Shown: positions 60,898-64,000 of the stretch, piece after piece
Numbering within the stretch: position 1 is the stretch's first letter
Layout: the number at the start of each line of letters is the position of its first letter
NCBI RefSeq assembly: GCF_035440685.1
Contig: NZ_DAORMW010000004.1
DNA length: 64,000 bases
Source of the DNA: Accumulibacter appositus
GTDB lineage: Bacteria > Pseudomonadota > Gammaproteobacteria > Burkholderiales > Rhodocyclaceae
Reading direction: 5' to 3' (one strand)
Made by a program: the position numbers and the translations under genes
Notes under the pieces: generated by a model
What the model saw: the letters and a program-made list of their open reading frames with translations, nothing else
What the model was told of the DNA's origin: nothing
Database searches by the model: none

Positions 60898-62221
60898 ATG
60901 AGCGAGAGAGTCAAATTCGTAGCTGGGCTAATCGCGGGCTTCAACTGTCCGGCAGGCTTGAGCGCCAACTTCATGTGGGACTCCCAGACGAAGGGGCTTG
61001 GGCTGAAGGCTTCAGCGGGTGGTTCGAGACGGTACGTGCTCGAAAGCCGCCTCAAATCTGGGGCAAGTATCCGGCTGACCATCGGCGACCCGAAGACGTG
61101 GACGATACAAGCCGCTCGTGACGAAGCCCGCCGGTTACAAACCCTGATTGACCAAGGGGTAGACCCACGCCAAGAGAAGGCCGAACGCGTCGCAGCCTCT
61201 GAGGCCAAGCGCGAAGAAGCGAAACGCGTACGTGCACTGGCAATGGACGTGGCAAGCCTACCTTGCCGCACGCGCCACGCGATGGAGTGCCCGTAGCCTG
61301 CTCGACCATCAGCGCCTTTCGGACCCTGGCGGAAGACCCAAGACCCGAGGACGCAAGCCCGGCGAAGGCGATACAACGCTACCTGGAATTCTCCTGCCGC
61401 TGCTGCGCCTGCCTCTGGCGAAGATCGACGCCGACGCCGTGCGCGCATGGTTGAAGGAAGAAGCCGCACACAGGCCGACGCAAGCCAACAACGCCTTCGT
61501 TCGCCTGCGTGCCTTCCTCAACTGGTGCGCGGATCGCCCGGAGTACCGCGACCAGGCACGCACTGACGCCTGTCTTACCCGCCTGGCCCGCGACAAACTG
61601 CCGAAGAAATCCGCCAAGGACGACTGCCTGCAGCGTGAGCAGTTGCCGGCGTGGTTCGCTGCCGTACGCCAGATACAGAATCCCGTCATCGCTGCCTATC
61701 TGCAAACAGCGTTGCTGACTGGCGCGCGCCGGGAAGAGGTGGCTGGCTTGGCCTGGAACGACATCGACTTCCAGTGGAAGGCGATGACCATCAAGGACAA
61801 CGTGCAAGGCAAGCGGACCGTTCCCTTGACGCCCTTTGTCGCTTCGTTGCTGGCCACCCTGCCCCGCCGCAATGAGTGGGTATTCAGTAGCCCCACCGCC
61901 GCGTCTGGAAGGCTTCGGGAGTCGCGCATACAGCACAACAAGGCACTGACCGCCGCCGGCCTGCCGAACGTCACCATCCATGGCTTGCGCCGTTCCTTCG
62001 GCACCCTGGCTGAGTGGGTGGAATGCCCCGCCGGAGTCTCGGCGCAAATCATGGGACACAAGCCGAGTGCGACCGCCGAGAAGCACTACCGCATTCGACC
62101 GCTCGACCTGCTACGCATGTGGCACACGAAAATTGAGGCTTGGATTCTGGACGAAGCCGGCATCGAACAATCGACGGACGAGCAAGCCGGCCCGCGCTTG
62201 GTGAAGAGTGGCCGGAAGTGA
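60898..62221 (+). pseudogene. tyrosine recombinase/integrase with a frameshift
   Basis: Two frames make one P4-like integrase. Frame 1 from ATG 60898 carries the arm-binding domain (GLGLKASAGGSRRYVLESRL, IRLTIGDPKTWTIQAARDEARRLQTLIDQGVDPR, about 110 residues); the frame 2 part (about 61245-62221) carries the core-binding (WQAYLAARATRWSARSLLDHQRL) and catalytic domains with R (LLTGARREEVAGLAW), H-x2-R (IHGLRRSFGT), GH (MGHKPSATAEKHY) and the tyrosine in EKHYRIRPL. Shift occurs near 61235-61250 (GCAATGGACGTGGCAAGCC). One inserted or two missing bases would restore it. If real, the enzyme is inactive or needs frameshifting. Confidence 0.8.
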
Positions 62222-62266
62222 CCGCCGGCCGCAACTTGCCGCCGCGCAAGTACATTGCCCCCACTA

Positions 62267-62292
62267 CAGAACTTCTGTAACCTTTACGTTAC
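62267..62292 (+). promoter_or_regulatory. probable operator of the toxin-antitoxin pair
   Basis: CAGAACTTCTG (62267-62277) and GTAAC-CTTTAC-GTTAC (62277-62292) are two adjacent perfect inverted repeats just before the toxin ATG 62299. Type II antitoxins with a helix-turn-helix usually repress at such sites. Confidence 0.5.
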
Positions 62293-62298
62293 TAACCC

Positions 62299-62625
62299 AT
62301 GTTCGACATTCTCGACTATCAGGCGGAAGACGGCCGCGACCCGTTCAAGGAGTGGCTGGCAGGTTTGGCAGACCGGCGGGCACGCGCACGGGTGGCCGTT
62401 CGGGTGCAACGCATGGCCGCCGGCAACTTCGGCGACCACAAGCCGCTGAGCGAGGGAGTATGGGAACTGAAGATAGACCACGGCGCCGGCTACCGGGTGT
62501 ATTACGCGCAGTCCGGCCGCCGAGTGCTGTTGCTGCTGGTCGGTGGTGACAAGCGCCGGCAGCAAGCCGACATTGCAACCGCCGTCCGCTACTGGCAAGA
62601 CTGGCAAAAGAGGAACACACAATGA
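62299..62625 (+). CDS. RelE/HigB-type toxin (Gp49-like)
   Basis: 108 residues. Begins MFDILDYQAEDGRDPFKEWLAGLADRRARARVAVRVQRMAAGNFGD and contains GVWELKIDHGAGYRVYYAQSGRRVLLLLVGGDKRRQQADIATA, the COG3657 form of the RelE superfamily, an mRNA interferase or related. Overlaps the antitoxin gene by 4 bp (ATGA), toxin first as in HigBA loci. Full length; catalytic residues not verified. Confidence 0.88.
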   Translation: MFDILDYQAEDGRDPFKEWLAGLADRRARARVAVRVQRMAAGNFGDHKPLSEGVWELKIDHGAGYRVYYAQSGRRVLLLLVGGDKRRQQADIATAVRYWQDWQKRNTQ

Positions 62626-62939
62626 AAGCCGCCCGCCCCCACGATGACGCAATGGTGGAAGTTCTCCGCGAAGACCCGGCCTTTGCCGACGAATACCTGG
62701 CCGCCGCGCTGGAAGAAGCCGACGAGCCCGGCGGGCGGCAAGCCCTGTTGCGCGCCCTGCGCCATGTCGCCCAAGCGCAAGGCATGGAGGAAGTAGCGGA
62801 ACGCGCCGGCCTGCGCCGAGAAAGCCTTTACCGCGCGCTATCTCCCAAGGGGAACCCGACGCTTGAAACGCTGCTGGCGGTCCTCTCCGCCGCTGGTCTG
62901 CGCCTGGCAGTTGCCCGCCGGGAGGAACACCCAGCCTGA
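62622..62939 (+). CDS. HigA-like antitoxin with helix-turn-helix
   Basis: 105 residues. FADEYLAAALEEADEPGGRQALLRALRHVAQAQGMEEVAERAGLRRESLYRALSPKGNPTLETLLAVLSAAGLRLAV is the standard addiction-module antidote (COG3636) with HTH around residues 55-85. The stop is 1 bp before the IS-like remnant, so insertion occurred very close to, but not into, the gene. Pairs with the toxin at 62299. Confidence 0.88.
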   Translation: MKAARPHDDAMVEVLREDPAFADEYLAAALEEADEPGGRQALLRALRHVAQAQGMEEVAERAGLRRESLYRALSPKGNPTLETLLAVLSAAGLRLAVARREEHPA

Positions 62940-63478
62940 TGTGGCGGTGTTCCGTGTTGTACCAGCGCACGAAGTCGCTACCCCAGAGGCGTGCCTGCTC
63001 GATGCTCTCGAACCCCCGTGCCGGGAATTCCGGTCGGTACTTCGCCGTGCGAAAGAGCGTCTCGGCATAAGCGTTGTCGTCAGACACGCGCGGTCGCGAG
63101 TAGGACGGTTTGATACCCAGCCAATGCAGAATCGCCAGGACCATGGTGGCCTTCAGGGTTGAGCCGTTGTCACCGTGTAGAACCGGTTTGGACGCCAGGG
63201 AGTGAATACCCTCGGCCAAGGCCGTGCGTTTGACCAAGTGAGCGGCGTGGTCAGAATCGTCCCTGGTCTCGACCGTGAAGCCGACGATCTTGCGGCTATA
63301 CAAGTCCAGGATCAGGTAGAGATAGAACCACTGCCCGATGACCTGGGTGGGCAAATAAGTCATGTCCCAGCACCAGACCTGACGCGGGCCGGTAGCAATC
63401 TGCGTCGTGGGCGGCTTGGGGTTGGCCGTTGGCGCCTGAGCGCGACCGCGGTGGTGCACTTGATACAGATAGAAAACA
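62940..63478 (-). mobile_element. IS3-family transposase remnant (OrfB integrase core)
   Basis: Minus-strand frame holding the DDE core: first D in RQVWCWDMTYLPTQV, second D in LHGDNGSTLKATM, E in SDDNAYAETLFRTAKYRPEFP, then FVRWYNTEHRH. Preceded by QVHHRGRAQAPT, typical of this IS3 subgroup. Both ends are cut: the C-terminus stops within YNTEHRH at about 62940, where the antitoxin gene ends, and the N-terminal half and OrfA are missing beyond about 63478. No terminal inverted repeats found. Not functional alone. Confidence 0.8.
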
Positions 63479-64000
63479 GGAGACGCGGGCCAACTCGCAC
63501 CGGGAAGCTGCAATCACGAATGCTTGCCAAGAGGGAGCTTGCCAAAGAGCTTGACAACAAGGGCGTGCAAAGAGCGCGGCCGGGCGATAGTGCTCGGTGG
63601 CTCCAGGCCAGCCCAAATATCGAGCGCAACGCGCCACTCGAGATTCTGCAAGCCGTTCAATCTGGGGCAATCTCGCAGCGAGACTTCGACAGGCCGCAAT
63701 CGAACGGATGCCTCTCAAAACAGCGGACCTTACCAGCGAGCTTGCCAGTCAAGCCGTGGCCATCAGCACTGAACGGGCTGGCTCGTCGGTACGCAGTTGC
63801 TGTAGGGGAATCGCTCGACAGAACTCTAAATCTGGAATGGGCGGCTGCCCGACGATGCCGCCGAAGTACGCGCTAACCGTGGTGGTCTGGCGAATCAACG
63901 CTCGCCTTTGCGCGTTGCTGACTGTCTGCCTGGGTAACGGCGCCGCGTCGAAGATAGCGAAGAAGCCGGCTTGGTTGCGGCAAACGTAACCCCGGCGTAA
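63479..64000. other. 522 bp at right edge, no recognised gene
   Basis: Several overlapping open frames occur on both strands (for example plus 63597-63989, minus 63514-63699) with no recognised domain. CTTGCCAAGAGGGAGCTTGCCAAAGAG near 63520 is a short imperfect tandem repeat. AT/GC balance is a little lower in G+C than the housekeeping region. It belongs to the same inserted element. Confidence 0.35.

Noticed and set aside
1..64000. CRISPR array or cas genes
   Set aside because: No regularly spaced direct repeats of 23-40 bp and no Cas-like protein seen.
1..64000. rRNA operon, full tRNA genes or prophage structural genes
   Set aside because: Only the partial tRNA-Thr was seen; no phage head, tail or lysis genes are present.

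Overview
The window is 64 kb of GC-rich chromosome from a betaproteobacterium, most probably a denitrifying member of the Rhodocyclales (Accumulibacter- or Dechloromonas-like). That placement is an inference from gene content and order: a rpmF-plsX-fabHDG-acpP-fabF operon, a clade II (Sec-type) nitrous-oxide reductase island, heme d1 genes with a fused nirDL, PPK2, and a MaoC-PTA/acetate kinase pair. No species can be proven from the sequence alone.

Layout. 1-12.1 kb is housekeeping: the 3' part of nadB, a ygfX-like gene and the fatty-acid/phospholipid initiation operon read leftward from yceD; maf and a tetrapyrrole-type methylase read right; a tightly overlapped rluC-HAD phosphatase-Rieske-S49 peptidase operon reads left. 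12.1-15.6 kb is rne with a long leader. 16.1-22.0 kb is a tripartite RND efflux system without a local regulator. 22.1-44 kb is a mixed metabolic and transport region: PPK2, an orphan 342-residue protein, a lipoprotein plus DASS anion transporter, a universal stress protein, an MltF-like gene broken by a stop codon, a Na+/H+ antiporter, two SYLF proteins, acetate kinase with a MaoC-PTA fusion, 4-alpha-glucanotransferase, thioredoxin 2, a periplasmic metallo-hydrolase, a Ca2+/H+ antiporter, FabI and an AsmA-like protein.

44.1-60.2 kb is the denitrification block. Heme d1 genes nirF-nirDL-nirG-nirH and the N2O reductase genes nosZ, C1, C2, B, D, G, H, F, L, Y plus a TlpA-like thioredoxin all read leftward. 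Three FNR/DNR-type boxes precede nosZ, nosC1 and nosC2. Facing away from nosZ are a membrane-anchored protein of unknown function, a SCO protein and a PCu(A)C copper chaperone, which fits CuA assembly. Neither nirS nor nosR is present here.

60.2-64 kb is the start of an integrated element. It lies beside a 3' fragment of a tRNA-Thr(CGU) gene and holds a frameshifted tyrosine integrase, a RelE/HigB-type toxin with its HigA-like antitoxin, and an IS3-family remnant; it runs off the right edge. Just outside it, a near-consensus LexA box precedes an undescribed 56-codon open frame. A dispersed intergenic repeat that forms hairpins occurs after rne, between the AsmA-like gene and nirH, and upstream of nirF.
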